This document shows, one piece after another, positions 30,106 through 41,261 of a stretch of DNA of 64,000 nt. The notes below the pieces were generated by a model. That model ran no database searches. It was given only the letters and a program-made list of their open reading frames with translations, and was not told the origin of the DNA. This DNA is from Staphylococcus hsinchuensis (GTDB lineage Bacteria > Bacillota > Bacilli > Staphylococcales > Staphylococcaceae). The stretch covers positions 1,922,001 to 1,986,000 of the forward strand of contig NZ_CP128355.1 in the NCBI RefSeq assembly GCF_038789205.1, given 5' to 3'. Within the stretch, counting starts at the first letter, position 1. Each line of letters opens with the position of its first letter. The translations under genes and the position numbers were made by a program.

Positions 30106-31305
30106 TTATTCTACGTTTCCGTATTTCACTACGTCACGTGCTATCATTACTTCTTCATTGGTAGGAATTACGAGAACCTTGACCGGTGAATGTGGGTAAT
30201 TAATAAAGCCTTCTTCTCCATGAATATGTTCATTTTTCTTAGCATCCCAGTACACACCCATAAATTCTAACCCTTCTAAAACTTTCGCTCTTACTGGATC
30301 AGAATTTTCTCCAACTCCTGCTGTGAAGACGATAACATCTACACCATGCATACGTGTTGCATAAGAACCAATATATTTATGAATTCTAGATGCAAATACA
30401 TCTAAAGCAAGTTGGGCTCTATCTTTACCTTCATTCGCATCCTCGATAATGTCTCTTAAGTCACTAGAAGTACCTGAAATACCTAATAAACCTGATTCTT
30501 TGTTTAAAGTATTTAATACTTCTTCTGCACTTTTGCCAGTTTTTTCCATAATAAATGGAATTAATGCTGGGTCAATATTACCTGAACGTGTCCCCATTGT
30601 AACGCCTGCTAATGGTGTGAATCCCATAGAAGTATCTACTGATTCGCCACCTTCAATTGCAGCTATAGATGCACCATTACCAATGTGACAAGAGATGATT
30701 CTCAACTCTTCGATTGGTTTATTTAAAATATCCGCTGCACGGCGTGACACATATTTATGGCTTGTACCATGGAAACCGTACTTGCGAATACCGTAATCTT
30801 TATAATATTGGTATGGTAAACTATACAAGTATGATTTTTCTGGCATTGTTTGATGGAATGATGTATCAAATACAGCTACATGTGGAATCTCAGGTAATAA
30901 TTTACGGAAAGCTCTAATACCCATTAAATTTGCTGGGTTGTGTAATGGCGCTAGTTCACTCAATGATTCGATCTTCTTCTCAACTTCATCATCTACGTAA
31001 ACTGATGTTGGGAACAGTTCCCCACCATGAACGACACGGTGTCCTGTACCATCGATGTCATTAATATCATCAATTATACCGTGCTCTTTAAAGCTTTCTA
31101 ACATAATATTTACTGCATCTATGTGATTAGAAATATCTTCAACTTTCGTGAATTTTTCTCCATCAACTTGAACAGTGAACACCGAATCCTTTAATCCAAT
31201 GCGTTCAATAAGTCCTTTAGTGATTACCTTTTCTTCTGGCATTTCTATAAGTTGAAATTTCAATGAAGAACTACCAGCGTTTATGGCCAAGATTAACTTT
31301 GACAT
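30106..31305 (-). CDS. ackA: Acetate kinase
   Basis: Interconverts acetyl phosphate plus ADP and acetate plus ATP, the last step of overflow metabolism. The 399 residues include [13 protein letters not shown] at the N-terminus, [52 protein letters not shown] and FTAGVGENS, all active-site signatures. It lies 83 bases downstream of the methyltransferase gene on the same strand, an arrangement also found in Bacillus (ytxK-ackA). I found no cre in the short upstream gap. Confidence 0.97.
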   Translation of the reverse strand: MSKLILAINAGSSSLKFQLIEMPEEKVITKGLIERIGLKDSVFTVQVDGEKFTKVEDISNHIDAVNIMLESFKEHGIIDDINDIDGTGHRVVHGGELFPTSVYVDDEVEKKIESLSELAPLHNPANLMGIRAFRKLLPEIPHVAVFDTSFHQTMPEKSYLYSLPYQYYKDYGIRKYGFHGTSHKYVSRRAADILNKPIEELRIISCHIGNGASIAAIEGGESVDTSMGFTPLAGVTMGTRSGNIDPALIPFIMEKTGKSAEEVLNTLNKESGLLGISGTSSDLRDIIEDANEGKDRAQLALDVFASRIHKYIGSYATRMHGVDVIVFTAGVGENSDPVRAKVLEGLEFMGVYWDAKKNEHIHGEEGFINYPHSPVKVLVIPTNEEVMIARDVVKYGNVE

Positions 31306-31388
31306 ATGCGTAATGCCCCCAATTTATGTGTTGTAGTATTCATTTCTATTTAACCATTAATACAGATCAAATTCAAGGATATTACAGT

Positions 31389-32336
31389 TTATAATTCTGA
31401 ATGGTTTTGTTCCATCCAACTATTTAAATCCTGTAAAAATGCTTGGAACTGTTGTGGGTTTTTAAAATCTGGAATGTTTGCTAAAAGCACCTCTACAGGG
31501 CGTGTTACATTAGTTTCTTTCTTCTGTAATATTAAGATCGATTTTCTAGCTTTTTCATTTTTAAACAATGTTTTAGGTAAGTTTAAAAATGCTTGCATTT
31601 CTGTCTCTGTTGCAATGAAATTTTGAAGCTGTTTCACTTTGTCACCTTCAAAGATATGTGTTGGTACAATTAGAAATGCAAAACCTGAAGGTCTCAATGC
31701 AGCCACAGCTTGTTCGATTAAGAGATGATGAGAATAACTGTGTCCTTCTTTAAAACCTAAAGTCATTTGTTGGCTACGTTCATCAATAGGATAATACCCT
31801 ATTGGTAAATCTCCTACCACAACATCTGCTTCTTCAAACGGTAATGGCATAATTGCATCTTGGGGGTAAACATCGAACGGTATCTCTAAGAAATTAGCCA
31901 AATGAACGCTTACTCTTGATAATACTGGATCAACTTCAACGAGATGGTGCATTAATGTACTTTCCATCATTACTTCATGAATAGAGGCACTTAAATGACC
32001 TGCACCACTCGCAATATCAGCTACATGCATTTCATCTTTATTTTTTAAAAAGCGTTGTGCTAAAAATCCTAAAATTAAACCAATTGAATCCGGTGTAATT
32101 TGATGATTTGCTTGAATATCTTCTTGTTGTAATAAACTTAAATAAGTGAATTGAAATGCCTTTCTACGATCTTGTAACGTAGCTTGCTCTAACAAATCTC
32201 TTTGATTAGTATAGACATCTTCCATAGCTAAACCTAAATTTTCAATTAAACTTTGACCATTTTCTTTGTTTAATGATTTTGTTTTGTCGTCTAATGTCTG
32301 GAATAATCTTTCCAATACTGTTTCTTCTTGTGTCAT
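31389..32336 (-). CDS. Class I SAM-dependent methyltransferase (YtxK-like)
   Basis: Cytoplasmic protein of 315 residues with an N6-adenine-methylase-like core. The helical N-terminus (1-100) is followed by the SAM motif MHVADIASGAGHLSASIHEVMM and the catalytic-type motif VVVGDLPIGYYP, a DLPIGYYP variant of NPPF/DPPY. No target-recognition domain or restriction partner is present, so a restriction-modification role is unlikely; a housekeeping substrate is more probable. The ATG at 32336 is preceded by AGAAAGGACTATTCA. Probably co-transcribed with ackA. Confidence 0.82.
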   Translation of the reverse strand: MTQEETVLERLFQTLDDKTKSLNKENGQSLIENLGLAMEDVYTNQRDLLEQATLQDRRKAFQFTYLSLLQQEDIQANHQITPDSIGLILGFLAQRFLKNKDEMHVADIASGAGHLSASIHEVMMESTLMHHLVEVDPVLSRVSVHLANFLEIPFDVYPQDAIMPLPFEEADVVVGDLPIGYYPIDERSQQMTLGFKEGHSYSHHLLIEQAVAALRPSGFAFLIVPTHIFEGDKVKQLQNFIATETEMQAFLNLPKTLFKNEKARKSILILQKKETNVTRPVEVLLANIPDFKNPQQFQAFLQDLNSWMEQNHSEL

Positions 32337-32582
32337 TGAATAGTCCTTTCTAAAAAAACTGTCCATAAATTGTTTGAAATAAAGGCATTGCAAATACATC
32401 GTTGTTTCAAAATATTTATAAAGTATCTCACTTAAAACAACTCAAGTAATGCAAATCTCAACCTTGTATGACTCAACTATTATGGACAGTTTACTTTATT
32501 ATGTCAATATTTCTATCTTTTTATAATAAGAATGCGTGACTAATCTACAATATATAAAATTCACGGCAATTCAAAATTATAT

Positions 32583-33077
32583 TTAAATATTTTTATAAGC
32601 ATTTAATGCTGCTTCAAAGTCTGGGAAATCTGTACCTTCTGGCACGACTTCAGTATACACAAGTTTATTATTTTCATCTAATACAAATACTGAACGTGCT
32701 AAAAATCGCAATTCTTCCATAATTACGCCGTAGCTTTTACCGAATGATAAATCTTTATGATCGCTCAATGTAATAACGTTATCTAGACCATTTGAAGCAC
32801 ACCATCTTTTTTGTGCAAATGGTAAGTCTACAGAAATTGTTAAGACAACACCATCTTCTTGTGAAGCTTCTTGATTAAATTTACGTGTTTGTTGGTCACA
32901 TACACCTGTATCGATTGATGGGACTACGCTAATTAATTTTTTCTTCCCATCATATTTAGATAAATTTACCTCGCTTAAATCATTAGCTAAAACGGTAAAA
33001 TCAGGAGCTGTGTCTCCTACTTTCACTGGTGAACCTAATAAAGTAACTGGCTCCTGTTTAAATGTAATTTGTGTCAT
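32583..33077 (-). CDS. tpx: Thiol peroxidase (Tpx, atypical 2-Cys peroxiredoxin)
   Basis: Thioredoxin-dependent reduction of peroxides. The 164 residues have family length. The peroxidatic Cys60 lies in [16 protein letters not shown] and the resolving Cys93 in KRWCASNG, both intact. [22 protein letters not shown] is the typical start. TAAGGAGGCATACACA precedes the ATG. It stands alone between the ytxK-ackA unit and the RDD/sppA unit. Confidence 0.96.
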   Translation of the reverse strand: MTQITFKQEPVTLLGSPVKVGDTAPDFTVLANDLSEVNLSKYDGKKKLISVVPSIDTGVCDQQTRKFNQEASQEDGVVLTISVDLPFAQKRWCASNGLDNVITLSDHKDLSFGKSYGVIMEELRFLARSVFVLDENNKLVYTEVVPEGTDFPDFEAALNAYKNI

Positions 33078-33163
33078 TGTGTATGCCTCCTTAAATTATG
33101 TTGACTAACATCATTATAACGATACAACATCTATAAATGAAAAGATCTTGCTTGTACATTTTG

Positions 33164-33811
33164 TTATTTTTTCTCGTAAAATAACTTTTCTAATTTATTT
33201 TTAATAACGACTGTATCTGCAAAGTAATCATGTATACCTCTGTGTTGTGGAGTAAAAATAACTACTAAATACGGTAGACAAGCAAACACACCACAAATAA
33301 TTCGACCAATCCACTCTCTAAATAACACGTCGGACCATTTTAAAGTCTTTCTATCAATGCGTTCGACTCTAATATTAAATATCATCTTACCTATTGTTTG
33401 TTTGAAATATTTAGTCATTAAGACAAAATATAAATAAAATAATAATGCGTCTATTAAATGGCCTATACTAAAGTAATCAATCCATAACTTTGCTTCATCG
33501 ATATGCGTGAAGGCATATATTGGACTTAATACGAAAGCGCCAACTCCAAATAATACTAACAAATCTATGATGAAACTAAAGAATCTTATTCCAAATCCCG
33601 CATAAATCGCTTTCGCTACTTCTTGGTGATACAAATCAGATGTTTCACTTTGATTGGTTTGTGTTTGTGCATCTTGTTGTGACGAATGCTTTGTATGTTG
33701 TGCGTCACGATCACTGTTCGATTCTCCTTGTTGGTCATACTCATTAGTCGGATGTATATCAAACTGTTTATTATAACTATTCTTATAAGCATTATTGTTA
33801 TTATCGCTCAT
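33164..33811 (-). CDS. RDD family membrane protein
   Basis: Integral membrane protein of 215 residues. The first about 70 residues are hydrophilic and rich in Asn, Gln, Ser and Asp (low complexity). An RDD domain follows from about 75 with three hydrophobic segments (IRFFSFIIDLLVLFGVGAFVL, LIDALLFYLYFVLM, IGRIICGVFACLPYLVVIF) and the IRVERIDRKTLKW linker. The namesake Arg-Asp-Asp is represented by RFFSFIID in the first helix. It starts 8 bases after the sppA stop, as in the Bacillus sppA-yteJ pair, suggesting a shared role at the membrane. Function unknown; ion transport has been proposed for some members. Confidence 0.82.
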   Translation of the reverse strand: MSDNNNNAYKNSYNKQFDIHPTNEYDQQGESNSDRDAQHTKHSSQQDAQTQTNQSETSDLYHQEVAKAIYAGFGIRFFSFIIDLLVLFGVGAFVLSPIYAFTHIDEAKLWIDYFSIGHLIDALLFYLYFVLMTKYFKQTIGKMIFNIRVERIDRKTLKWSDVLFREWIGRIICGVFACLPYLVVIFTPQHRGIHDYFADTVVIKNKLEKLFYEKK

Positions 33812-33819
33812 CGTAACAC

Positions 33820-34818
33820 CTACCCTTCATACAAATACATCGGTTTGGCATTAGAATCATTGTTAATAATTGATTTTAAACCGTGAAGATCATTTTTGAA
33901 TTGTGTGATTGTTGCTTTAGTTTGGAATAGACCAGGGAAGAAACCACCTTCTTGATCATATTGGAAAACTTCTGCATCTTTTGCATGTATATCTTTTCTC
34001 AAATCTTTAATGGTTTTATCTTCGTAACTAATCTTATCAATTAAACCGTTATCTTCTGCTTGTTGGGCACTATATATACGGCCATCTGCTAATTTTTTAA
34101 CTTTTTTCTTCGGCATATCTCGACCTTCTGCCACGATATTCACAAATCGATTGTAACTATCATCTAAAACAGATTGTAATATATTACGTTCTTCTTTAGA
34201 CATTTTACGTGAACTACTCATTATATCTTTATGAGCCCCAGATTTAATTACGTTTTCTTTTACACCAAGTCTATGTTGTAATTCAGAGTAATCTAAGTTA
34301 GACATAATAACACCAATTGAACCTGTCATTGATTGTGGCCCTGCATATATCTTATTAGCAGGTGCTGAAATATAATAACCTCCAGAAGCGGCCATTGTGC
34401 CCATATGTACGTAGACTTTTTTACCTTTTTTCTTTATGTCCTTAATTTTTTTATAAATTTCATCACTTGGATATGTACCTCCACCTGGAGAATTTACGGT
34501 TAATAACACACCTTTAACTGTGTCATCTCTTTTAACGACATCGAGTTGCTTTAGAAACGCTTCGTGGTTATAACCCGTACTTCCACCAAACGCATCAGCG
34601 CCTGTTCCTTCTGTAATTTCACCATTCAATGTTAAATGCGCAATACGTTTATTTGAATTTCCGTCTTTTTCGACCGTTTCTGGGAACGGGTTCATGTCAG
34701 ACGTCGCACCAGAATCACTAAACATGCTCGTAACAATCGTAGAAATAGTGCTCATGAATATGCCACCTAATACGATAACGACTGCTATAATAATTGCAAT
34801 TATTCTCTTTTTCGACAT
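33820..34818 (-). CDS. sppA: Signal peptide peptidase SppA (short, 36K type)
   Basis: Membrane-anchored S49 serine protease that degrades cleaved signal peptides, 332 residues. A single N-terminal transmembrane helix (about 4-25, RIIAIIIAVVIVLGGIFM) is followed by the protease domain. Catalytic Ser lies in QSMTGSIGVIMSNLD and the Lys in a later KSGAHKDIMS-type segment, with the substrate loop VNSPGGGTYPSDEI. The ATG at 34818 follows TAGGAG by 8 bases, so I do not use the ATG seven codons upstream. Followed by the RDD gene. Confidence 0.92.
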   Translation of the reverse strand: MSKKRIIAIIIAVVIVLGGIFMSTISTIVTSMFSDSGATSDMNPFPETVEKDGNSNKRIAHLTLNGEITEGTGADAFGGSTGYNHEAFLKQLDVVKRDDTVKGVLLTVNSPGGGTYPSDEIYKKIKDIKKKGKKVYVHMGTMAASGGYYISAPANKIYAGPQSMTGSIGVIMSNLDYSELQHRLGVKENVIKSGAHKDIMSSSRKMSKEERNILQSVLDDSYNRFVNIVAEGRDMPKKKVKKLADGRIYSAQQAEDNGLIDKISYEDKTIKDLRKDIHAKDAEVFQYDQEGGFFPGLFQTKATITQFKNDLHGLKSIINNDSNAKPMYLYEG

Positions 34819-34986
34819 TACACATACTCCTATATACAATATTTTATTTCACTATTAATTTAAACATAAGAATTATATATATGTACACCTCAGTTAACTA
34901 TTATTTTCATATGTAGAAAAACTTAAATCAGCTTGATAATCATTGTGCATTTTACTTATATCCCGAATGATTTAATAAAAATAAAA

Positions 34987-35019
34987 GGCAATTTCTATAT
35001 TATTTCAATAGAAATTGCC
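34987..35019 (-). terminator. Terminator of the TSUP gene
   Basis: GGCAATTTCTAT / ATAGAAATTGCC perfect stem followed on the minus strand by TTTTATTTTT. Confidence 0.85.
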
Positions 35020-35029
35020 ATGAATACCG

Positions 35030-35053
35030 GTCTGAGTACTTTATAATCCAGAC
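35030..35053 (-). repeat. 3'-UTR stem-loop module, copy 3 (diverged)
   Basis: Minus strand GTCTG ... CAGAC with a GATTATAAAGTA loop, placed between the TSUP stop and its terminator. It resembles copies 1 and 2 in position, orientation and loop but differs in the 3' arm. Confidence 0.45.
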
Positions 35054-35063
35054 GTAAAATATT

Positions 35064-35837
35064 TTAAATTAATGTCATAATGTAATCGTAGGTATTTTTA
35101 ACGATTAAGATAGCGGTTACAATTATGAATAAAATTTTAACATAACCTACACCTTTTTTCAGTGCAAACATTGTACCAGCATATGATCCAACGATCATAC
35201 TAAGCGCCATGATTATTCCATAAAAATAATCTACTTCATTTAGAAACATAAATAGCACTAATCCACCTACATTTGAAGCGAAGTTAAGCACTTTGGTATT
35301 TCCTGCAGCACTTAAAAAGTCAAAACCAAACATCAGTAGTCCAAATAACATAAATGAACCAGTGCCGCCACCTAGAAATCCATCATAAAAGCCAATACCA
35401 CTCATCAATAGGACGAAGACGATTGCTTTACCTATAGTGAATTTCTTTACAGAACGGACACTGCCCCAATCTTTCTTAACTAAAGTATAAATCAATACAA
35501 AGGTTAAAACGACGATTACTAATGGTTTTAACAGTTCAGGTGGTAATATAATTGCTAAACAAGCCCCACCAATCGCTGCTACGAATACGAATGGAAATAG
35601 TTTCCCTACAAGCTTTAAATCTACCTTTCTTGCTCTTGTAAAACGCACAGCACTTGTTAATGACCCGAACGAACTTGCTAATTTATTCGTTCCAAGGGCC
35701 ACTGAGGGTGCCATGCCGACAGAGAGTAATGCAGGTATCGAGATGAGTCCGCCCCCACCTACGACTGAATCAATGAATGCCGCTAAAAAACCTAAACCTA
35801 CGATGATCAAAATAATTGAAATATCTGGTTGTAACAC
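35064..35837 (-). CDS. TSUP/TauE-SafE family membrane exporter
   Basis: Sulfite/organosulfonate exporter-type protein of 257 residues with about eight hydrophobic segments in two homologous halves. The repeated family motifs are visible: GFLAAFIDSVVGGGGLISIPALL near residue 20 and GFYDGFLGGGTGSFMLFGL near 150. The substrate is not predictable. The start is a GTG (35837) after TTAGGAGTTAGCACA. Monocistronic, between thiI and sppA. Confidence 0.88.
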   Translation of the reverse strand: MLQPDISIILIIVGLGFLAAFIDSVVGGGGLISIPALLSVGMAPSVALGTNKLASSFGSLTSAVRFTRARKVDLKLVGKLFPFVFVAAIGGACLAIILPPELLKPLVIVVLTFVLIYTLVKKDWGSVRSVKKFTIGKAIVFVLLMSGIGFYDGFLGGGTGSFMLFGLLMFGFDFLSAAGNTKVLNFASNVGGLVLFMFLNEVDYFYGIIMALSMIVGSYAGTMFALKKGVGYVKILFIIVTAILIVKNTYDYIMTLI

Positions 35838-35931
35838 TGTGCTAACTCCTAACTATTATAACTTTTTGATCATTTTATATATAAATAAAAGACATTCAGA
35901 ATCATACCATACTTTTTATAAAAGTTAAAAA

Positions 35932-37155
35932 TCAAAACAAATCTTTTGCTAATGAATTTGTTTCACTATCTTTTTTGCTTTCATAATTTTTATCTATATT
36001 TATAGTTTCTACATTATCTACAGCACTTTGAATCATTTCTTCAAAATCAAAACCTTCTTCGTATTTTAACACTTTATCATAATCTGGTTCAGTAACAGGA
36101 TTTTTAGGTGTAAAGATTGTACAACAATCTTCAAATGGTTGGATTGACACATCGAAAGTTCCTATTTGTTTTGCTTTATGAACGATTTCTTCTTTATCTA
36201 ACGTCAATAACGGACGTAATACTGGCGTAGAAGTTACTGCATTGATAGCATACATACTTTTTAATGTTTGACTTGCTACTTGTCCTAAATTTTCACCGTT
36301 TACAATTGCATTTGCACCGACTTGATGTACAACTTTATCTGCAACGCGCATCATCATACGACGCGTAGATGTCATCGTATACCTTTCATGAACAACTTTA
36401 TGAATTTGTTTTTGTAGTTCTGTGAATGGGACAATGTATAATTTAATTTCACCTACGTGTTCAGATAAGATACGTGTTAATTCAATAACTTTATCTTTTG
36501 CTTTTTCACTTGTGAATGGTGGACTATGGAAGTGGATTGCTTCAATAGTTACGCCTCTACGCATTACTTCCATTCCAGCTACGGGTGAATCTATTCCACC
36601 AGATAACATAAGTAATGTTTTACCGCCTGTGCCAACTGGTAAGCCACCTGCACCTTCAATGACACGATCATAAATGTAAATTGCATCGTGACGTACTTCT
36701 ATCTTAATTACGTGATCAGGATGATGTACATCTACCGATAAATGGTCAGTTTCAGATAATACAGCACCGCCTACTTCACGTTGTAATTGAAAAGTATCAT
36801 ATTCAAAGTTCTTATCTGAACGTTTTACATCTATTTTAAAAGTATCATTTTCTTTATATTGACGAGCAAATTCAATGGCTTGTGCTTTAATTGTGGCAAT
36901 ATCTTTTTCAATCTTTAACACGGGACTGATAGAATAAATGCCGAATACTTGTTTAAGACGGTTACACATTTCTTCCATATCAGCATCTTGCTCTAATTCT
37001 ATATACATTCTATCTCTATTTGCTTTCACTTTATATCCTTGTAAAGGCATTAATGCACGTTTCGTATTTGAACGTAACTGGTTAACAAACATCTTACGAT
37101 TTGCGCCCTTTAACGTTAGTTCACCGTATCTTACTAATAAATGATCGTAAATCAT
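35932..37155 (-). CDS. thiI: tRNA 4-thiouridine synthetase
   Basis: Adenylates U8 of tRNA and transfers sulfur to form s4U. The 407 residues contain an N-terminal ferredoxin-like and THUMP region (to about 165) and a PP-loop ATP pyrophosphatase domain with SGGIDS at 185-190. The C-terminal rhodanese domain of the E. coli enzyme is absent, as is usual in Bacillales, where a dedicated cysteine desulfurase supplies sulfur directly. That partner is immediately upstream, and the two genes overlap by four bases (ATGA). Confidence 0.95.
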   Translation of the reverse strand: MIYDHLLVRYGELTLKGANRKMFVNQLRSNTKRALMPLQGYKVKANRDRMYIELEQDADMEEMCNRLKQVFGIYSISPVLKIEKDIATIKAQAIEFARQYKENDTFKIDVKRSDKNFEYDTFQLQREVGGAVLSETDHLSVDVHHPDHVIKIEVRHDAIYIYDRVIEGAGGLPVGTGGKTLLMLSGGIDSPVAGMEVMRRGVTIEAIHFHSPPFTSEKAKDKVIELTRILSEHVGEIKLYIVPFTELQKQIHKVVHERYTMTSTRRMMMRVADKVVHQVGANAIVNGENLGQVASQTLKSMYAINAVTSTPVLRPLLTLDKEEIVHKAKQIGTFDVSIQPFEDCCTIFTPKNPVTEPDYDKVLKYEEGFDFEEMIQSAVDNVETINIDKNYESKKDSETNSLAKDLF

Positions 37156-38288
37156 TGTAACAACTCCCTCACTTCTTCATAGACTTCTGTAAAGTTCTGT
37201 TTAAATTGATTAATATCAGTTTCTGTAGTATTTGCACCCATTGAAATTCGAATACTTCCCTCTATACATTTGGCTGGGATATTCATTGATAGCAGTACTT
37301 CATTCAAGCTCGCTTTCTTTGATGAACAAGCACTCGTCGTCGAGAGCATCACATCACGTTTTGAAAACGCGTTTACGAGCACTTCTCCTTTAACACCTGG
37401 AAAGCCGACATTCAATATATGCGATGCGGCATCTTGAGGCGAATTAATTTTCACGCCTGAAAACTGATTTAAGAATTGTCGTAAATCGTTATTAAATTGC
37501 AATAATTGTTTAAAAAGTTGTTCTGTATGTGTAACTGCATGTTTCATCGCTTTCACGATTGCTATATCTATGGGTAAATTAACCGTCCCACTACGAACTC
37601 CAAATTCTTGGCCACCGCCATGAACTATGGTTTCTAATTGATGAACGTTACGTACAAACAACACGCCTTGCCCTTTTAGACCATTAAATTTATGACCGCT
37701 TAAACTTAAAGTATCAACACCTTCGAATATTAAATCTACTTTACCAATAGCTTGAACAGCATCTACATGTAAATGTGCTTTCGGATATTGATGTACGATA
37801 TTTGCAACTTCTTTTATAGGTTGAATTTGTCCCATAATATTATTCACATGCATACATGTCACCAATGCTACGCGGTCTGACATGAGTTCTTCTAGATGGT
37901 CTAAATTGATTTTACCTTCAGACGTCACGTCCACATATTTTATTACGAAACCTTCATCCTCTAGTGCTCGGACAACTTCTAGTACAGATGGATGTTCCAA
38001 TAACGAAGTGATAATTTCATTTGCAGAATCTTTTTTCTTTCGAGCTATGCCTTTGATTGCGATATTATTGGACTCTGTAGCGCCACTCGTGAACAAAATA
38101 TCATATTCATTTTTTATGTTAAATAACGATTTTATTTGTGATTTTGTCTGTTGTAATAATTGTTCTGCTTGGAGTCCAGCTTGGTGAGGACTATTTGGAT
38201 TAAAATACAATGACTCATTTACTTTTAAAAACGTGTCTAAAACATCTTTATTAGGTTTCGTCGTAGCGGCATTATCAAGGTATATCAC
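37152..38288 (-). CDS. Cysteine desulfurase (NifZ/IscS-like), partner of ThiI
   Basis: PLP-dependent class V aminotransferase fold, 378 residues, producing persulfide sulfur from cysteine. The PLP Lys lies in [12 protein letters not shown], the active His region is DAVQAIGK, and the mobile catalytic Cys is in [15 protein letters not shown]. The short C-terminus lacks the IscU-docking tail typical of IscS. Its overlap with thiI points to a dedicated role in tRNA thiolation, as with NifZ in Bacillus. I prefer the GTG at 38288, 8 bases after AAAGGAG, over the GTG at 38297 that touches the ribosome site. Confidence 0.92.
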   Translation of the reverse strand: MIYLDNAATTKPNKDVLDTFLKVNESLYFNPNSPHQAGLQAEQLLQQTKSQIKSLFNIKNEYDILFTSGATESNNIAIKGIARKKKDSANEIITSLLEHPSVLEVVRALEDEGFVIKYVDVTSEGKINLDHLEELMSDRVALVTCMHVNNIMGQIQPIKEVANIVHQYPKAHLHVDAVQAIGKVDLIFEGVDTLSLSGHKFNGLKGQGVLFVRNVHQLETIVHGGGQEFGVRSGTVNLPIDIAIVKAMKHAVTHTEQLFKQLLQFNNDLRQFLNQFSGVKINSPQDAASHILNVGFPGVKGEVLVNAFSKRDVMLSTTSACSSKKASLNEVLLSMNIPAKCIEGSIRISMGANTTETDINQFKQNFTEVYEEVRELLQ

Positions 38289-38638
38289 TTTGTTCACTCC
38301 TTTTATTTCGATAGCTGTTATCTCTTATTCATTAATTACAATTTGATTATTATACGCCTCATCACCATGTTTGAAAAGCCACTTCAAATCAAATATTGTA
38401 TCGCAAATTGAAAATGGTTATTTCCAATTCATTTTTTATCAATAATAATCATTGCTTTTAATTTAATCTTATAATGAATATACTTTTAACTCGCATAAAA
38501 CATCTTACCAATTCCCTCAACTTACGTCTAGAACAGTTCTTTATATATTCGTGAAAATTAAAAAACCAACCCAAAAGATTAAATTTATCTTTTGGGTTGG
38601 CTTTTCAGTATAAATTACTCACCGTAACTATATTTTTA
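38289..38638. other. Intergenic region, cysteine desulfurase 5' side / ezrA 3' side
   Basis: 350 bases without a gene. It holds the ezrA terminator at 38559-38600 and, to its left, the upstream region of the desulfurase-thiI unit. No strong promoter or operator could be picked out of the A+T-rich middle. Confidence 0.6.
38559..38600 (-). terminator. ezrA terminator
   Basis: CCAACCCAAAAGAT ... ATCTTTTGGGTTGG perfect 14-base stem with a minus-strand T run, 38 bases past the ezrA stop. Confidence 0.92.
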
Positions 38639-40330
38639 TTAATTAATGACTTGTTGTTCAATATGTTTTGTAACACCAGGTTCGACACTTTCTAACGCCT
38701 GTTCAGAAATTTCAATTGAACGTTTATATCGATTGTTTTTGAAGAGTCGTTCGGCTTCGTTTAGACTCTTATCAACATTTGTATTGTCTTTACGGTATCT
38801 ATTACCATATTCGATAAGTTTTTCTGCATAAACTGCATTGACTAATACGTCTGTTGCTTCGTCTTCGAATTTATTCATCTGTAACACAACTTTAGAAACT
38901 TTATCCTTTAATTGCTTTACGTGAATAGGTCGAACACTGAACTTATCATTTATTTCACGTACTTCATAATCAATTTCGTTTTTCATAATAACGAAACGTT
39001 CAGGCACACTTGGTAAATTTGAAGCAAGTAACTTTCTATAAACTTCTTCTTTTTTCGCTTGAACGCGAAGAATGTTGTCTTCTGCTTCTGACTCATCTTC
39101 TCTTAATTGGATGAGATGGTTTTGTAATTTTTCTTGTTTTTCATTAATGACAACAACATGCTCTTCAATATATTTAAGGTTGTCACCAACTTGGCTATAA
39201 CGAACAGCTGATTTTGACATCTCACCTAAAATTTCATCATAAACTGAGATTAAATTTTGAATTTCATTTTCAAATAATCTAACGTTTTGAACATCACTTT
39301 CGTTGATGTAGTAATTTTCTCGTACATATTCTATTTCTGTACGGAGTGTATAGTTCATTTCTTTCGCTTTAAATAAGTCATCTGTAATTACTTCTTTAGA
39401 TTCTTCCACTGAGTTTTTAGATTTTACTTCAATTTCAATTAACTCATACATTTCATCTAATTTATCGTTAATTGCTGCTAACTTCTCATTGGCTTCGTCA
39501 AGTTCTAATCGACTTATCATAGGTTCTACAAAACTAAGTTCCGTCTTCAACGTTTGTAAATTACTATCAACCTTAACATGATCTAAGTCGTAACCTTCAA
39601 CCTTCAAATCTCTACAACCATATTTTAAATCCTGAAATTGACCTGGTAATTCCTTTTGAGCTTCTCTGATTAAATCAGGTATTTCAGCCATATCACGTTT
39701 TAAGAAATCCATATCTTCATGTAACGTCTTGATATGTTGATGCGCTTGATTATAGTTACCCTCTGCTTTATAGGCTTCATATTGTTCCATTTCAGGAACA
39801 AATGATTCAATTTCATGTTCAAGTGGTTCTGCTGCTTCACCAAATTGATGTCTATTTGCCAATACATCACGTTTCATTTCTCTATAATCATTTTTACAAT
39901 CATTATAAAGTTGATCATTTTCTTTATGTACGGAATTAATTTTTTCAACATCATTCGTCATAGAATTATAATTTGCTTCGTATTGATCCATAAACTCATG
40001 GGCTTCGTTGATTTCATTTTCGGCTTGAGAAAATTTAAATTTATACAATAAATCTTCAGCATTATGAATCTTTTCTTCGACTGGAACAAGATATTTGTTT
40101 TTACTATCTTCTGATGATTTCTTTAATCCTTCATATGTGGATTTAGTTTCACCTGTTAATTTGTGCTTTGAAAGTTTATTCAAACTTTCATCGAATGGTA
40201 ATTTCTTTACCTCTTCTTTACGCGATTCGGCTTTTTCAATCATTTTGCTTTTGCTCGAACGCATATAAAATAATATACCGACTACGATCAGTATAACGAT
40301 AATAATTGCTAAAATTATATACAACACCAT
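38639..40330 (-). CDS. ezrA: Septation ring formation regulator EzrA
   Basis: Membrane-anchored division protein that modulates FtsZ ring assembly and links it to penicillin-binding proteins. The 563 residues match the family. One N-terminal transmembrane helix ([22 protein letters not shown], 2-23) places the rest in the cytoplasm as a series of spectrin-like coiled-coil repeats, with no catalytic motif. The C-terminus carries the conserved region [26 protein letters not shown] near 510-535. AGGAGGAG precedes the ATG. Monocistronic with its own terminator; divergent from the gene at 40545. Confidence 0.96.
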   Translation of the reverse strand: MVLYIILAIIIVILIVVGILFYMRSSKSKMIEKAESRKEEVKKLPFDESLNKLSKHKLTGETKSTYEGLKKSSEDSKNKYLVPVEEKIHNAEDLLYKFKFSQAENEINEAHEFMDQYEANYNSMTNDVEKINSVHKENDQLYNDCKNDYREMKRDVLANRHQFGEAAEPLEHEIESFVPEMEQYEAYKAEGNYNQAHQHIKTLHEDMDFLKRDMAEIPDLIREAQKELPGQFQDLKYGCRDLKVEGYDLDHVKVDSNLQTLKTELSFVEPMISRLELDEANEKLAAINDKLDEMYELIEIEVKSKNSVEESKEVITDDLFKAKEMNYTLRTEIEYVRENYYINESDVQNVRLFENEIQNLISVYDEILGEMSKSAVRYSQVGDNLKYIEEHVVVINEKQEKLQNHLIQLREDESEAEDNILRVQAKKEEVYRKLLASNLPSVPERFVIMKNEIDYEVREINDKFSVRPIHVKQLKDKVSKVVLQMNKFEDEATDVLVNAVYAEKLIEYGNRYRKDNTNVDKSLNEAERLFKNNRYKRSIEISEQALESVEPGVTKHIEQQVIN

Positions 40331-40544
40331 ATATTTTTTCTCCTCCTATTTTATCACCTTCCATTATAACGTAATTAACACATCCATTAAAATAGAAAAT
40401 GAGTGAATTGAAGATAAAATTACAAATATTTTATTGTGGTCACACATTTTGAAATACAAATTATCTCTCAGTTTAAAATCATTTGATTGATTACTATTAA
40501 AACAGTCTTTATACTAAATGAAAAGTAAAAAGCGAGGTACCCAT

Positions 40545-41009
40545 ATGACAGAAATGAAACAAACTAACTATGATCTTTTGCAGAAACAAGTTGAAAGTCT
40601 TATTGAAGATGAGTCTAATTTAATTGCAATATTAAGTAATATATCCGCTTTATTAAATGATACACTTCCTCAAATTAATTGGGTCGGGTTTTATTTAATC
40701 AACGAGAATGAATTAATTTTAGGACCGTTCCAAGGACATCCAGCATGTATGCATATTCCTATTGGTAAAGGCGTTTGTGGTACCGCAGTCCAGGATGATA
40801 CGACACAATGTATTGATGATGTTCATGCTTTTCCAGGACATATCGCATGTGATGCTAATAGTAAATCAGAGCTCGTTATCCCTGTACATAAAGATAATGA
40901 TGTGATAGGTGTACTTGATATTGATGCCCCGATTAAAGGTCGATTTTCTGAAACGGATGCAACCAAATTAAAGAAAGTTGTACAAATTATTGAACAACGC
41001 ATCAAATAA
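40545..41009 (+). CDS. Free methionine-(R)-sulfoxide reductase (GAF domain)
   Basis: Single GAF domain of 154 residues. The signature of the fRMsr family is present: HPACMHIPIGKGVCGTAV, then a third Cys in DDVHAFPGHIACDANSKSEL, which together form the redox-active cysteines that reduce free Met-R-sulfoxide. It therefore belongs to oxidative-damage repair rather than signalling. The ATG at 40545 follows GAGGTACCCAT; an ATG nine codons earlier lacks a ribosome site. Monocistronic, upstream of rpsD with its own promoter. Confidence 0.9.
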   Translation: MTEMKQTNYDLLQKQVESLIEDESNLIAILSNISALLNDTLPQINWVGFYLINENELILGPFQGHPACMHIPIGKGVCGTAVQDDTTQCIDDVHAFPGHIACDANSKSELVIPVHKDNDVIGVLDIDAPIKGRFSETDATKLKKVVQIIEQRIK

Positions 41010-41049
41010 AATCTGTTCATACTTATTTGAAGAAAAACACTAAACCTTA

Positions 41050-41077
41050 TTGACAGTTTTGTTTATCGTGGTACAAT
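41050..41077 (+). promoter_or_regulatory. rpsD promoter
   Basis: TTGACA (41050-41055), 16-base spacer, TACAAT (41072-41077). Near-consensus, about 185 bases before rpsD, so the mRNA has a long leader. Confidence 0.85.
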
Positions 41078-41083
41078 GAACTT

Positions 41084-41261
41084 TGTGTGAATTAACGAAA
41101 TAGCAGTTGTATATTAATTGGCTCTATGTTGTTCCCAACGCGGACGTGCCGTGTAACCGTAGCTATGAGGCGAGGACACATAAAACAACATATCCAACTA
41201 AGCATACAACATCTTTTTTGTTTTTTCATAACAACAAAAAAGAAAAAGGAGGAGTCCTATT
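41084..41261 (+). ncRNA. rpsD 5' leader, putative S4 autoregulatory RNA
   Basis: About 178 transcribed, non-coding bases with several complementary segments: ATGTTGTT (near 41127) with AACAACAT (near 41184), a G+C-rich core around 41138-41170 unlike its surroundings, and TTTTTTGTT with AACAACAAAAAA just before the AAAGGAGGAG ribosome site. Ribosomal protein S4 represses its own mRNA in Firmicutes by binding such a leader; the exact fold was not computed. Confidence 0.65.

Noticed and set aside
31389..32336. Restriction-modification or phage-defence methylase
   Set aside because: No target-recognition domain, nuclease or specificity gene nearby; linkage to ackA is conserved in Bacillales housekeeping DNA.
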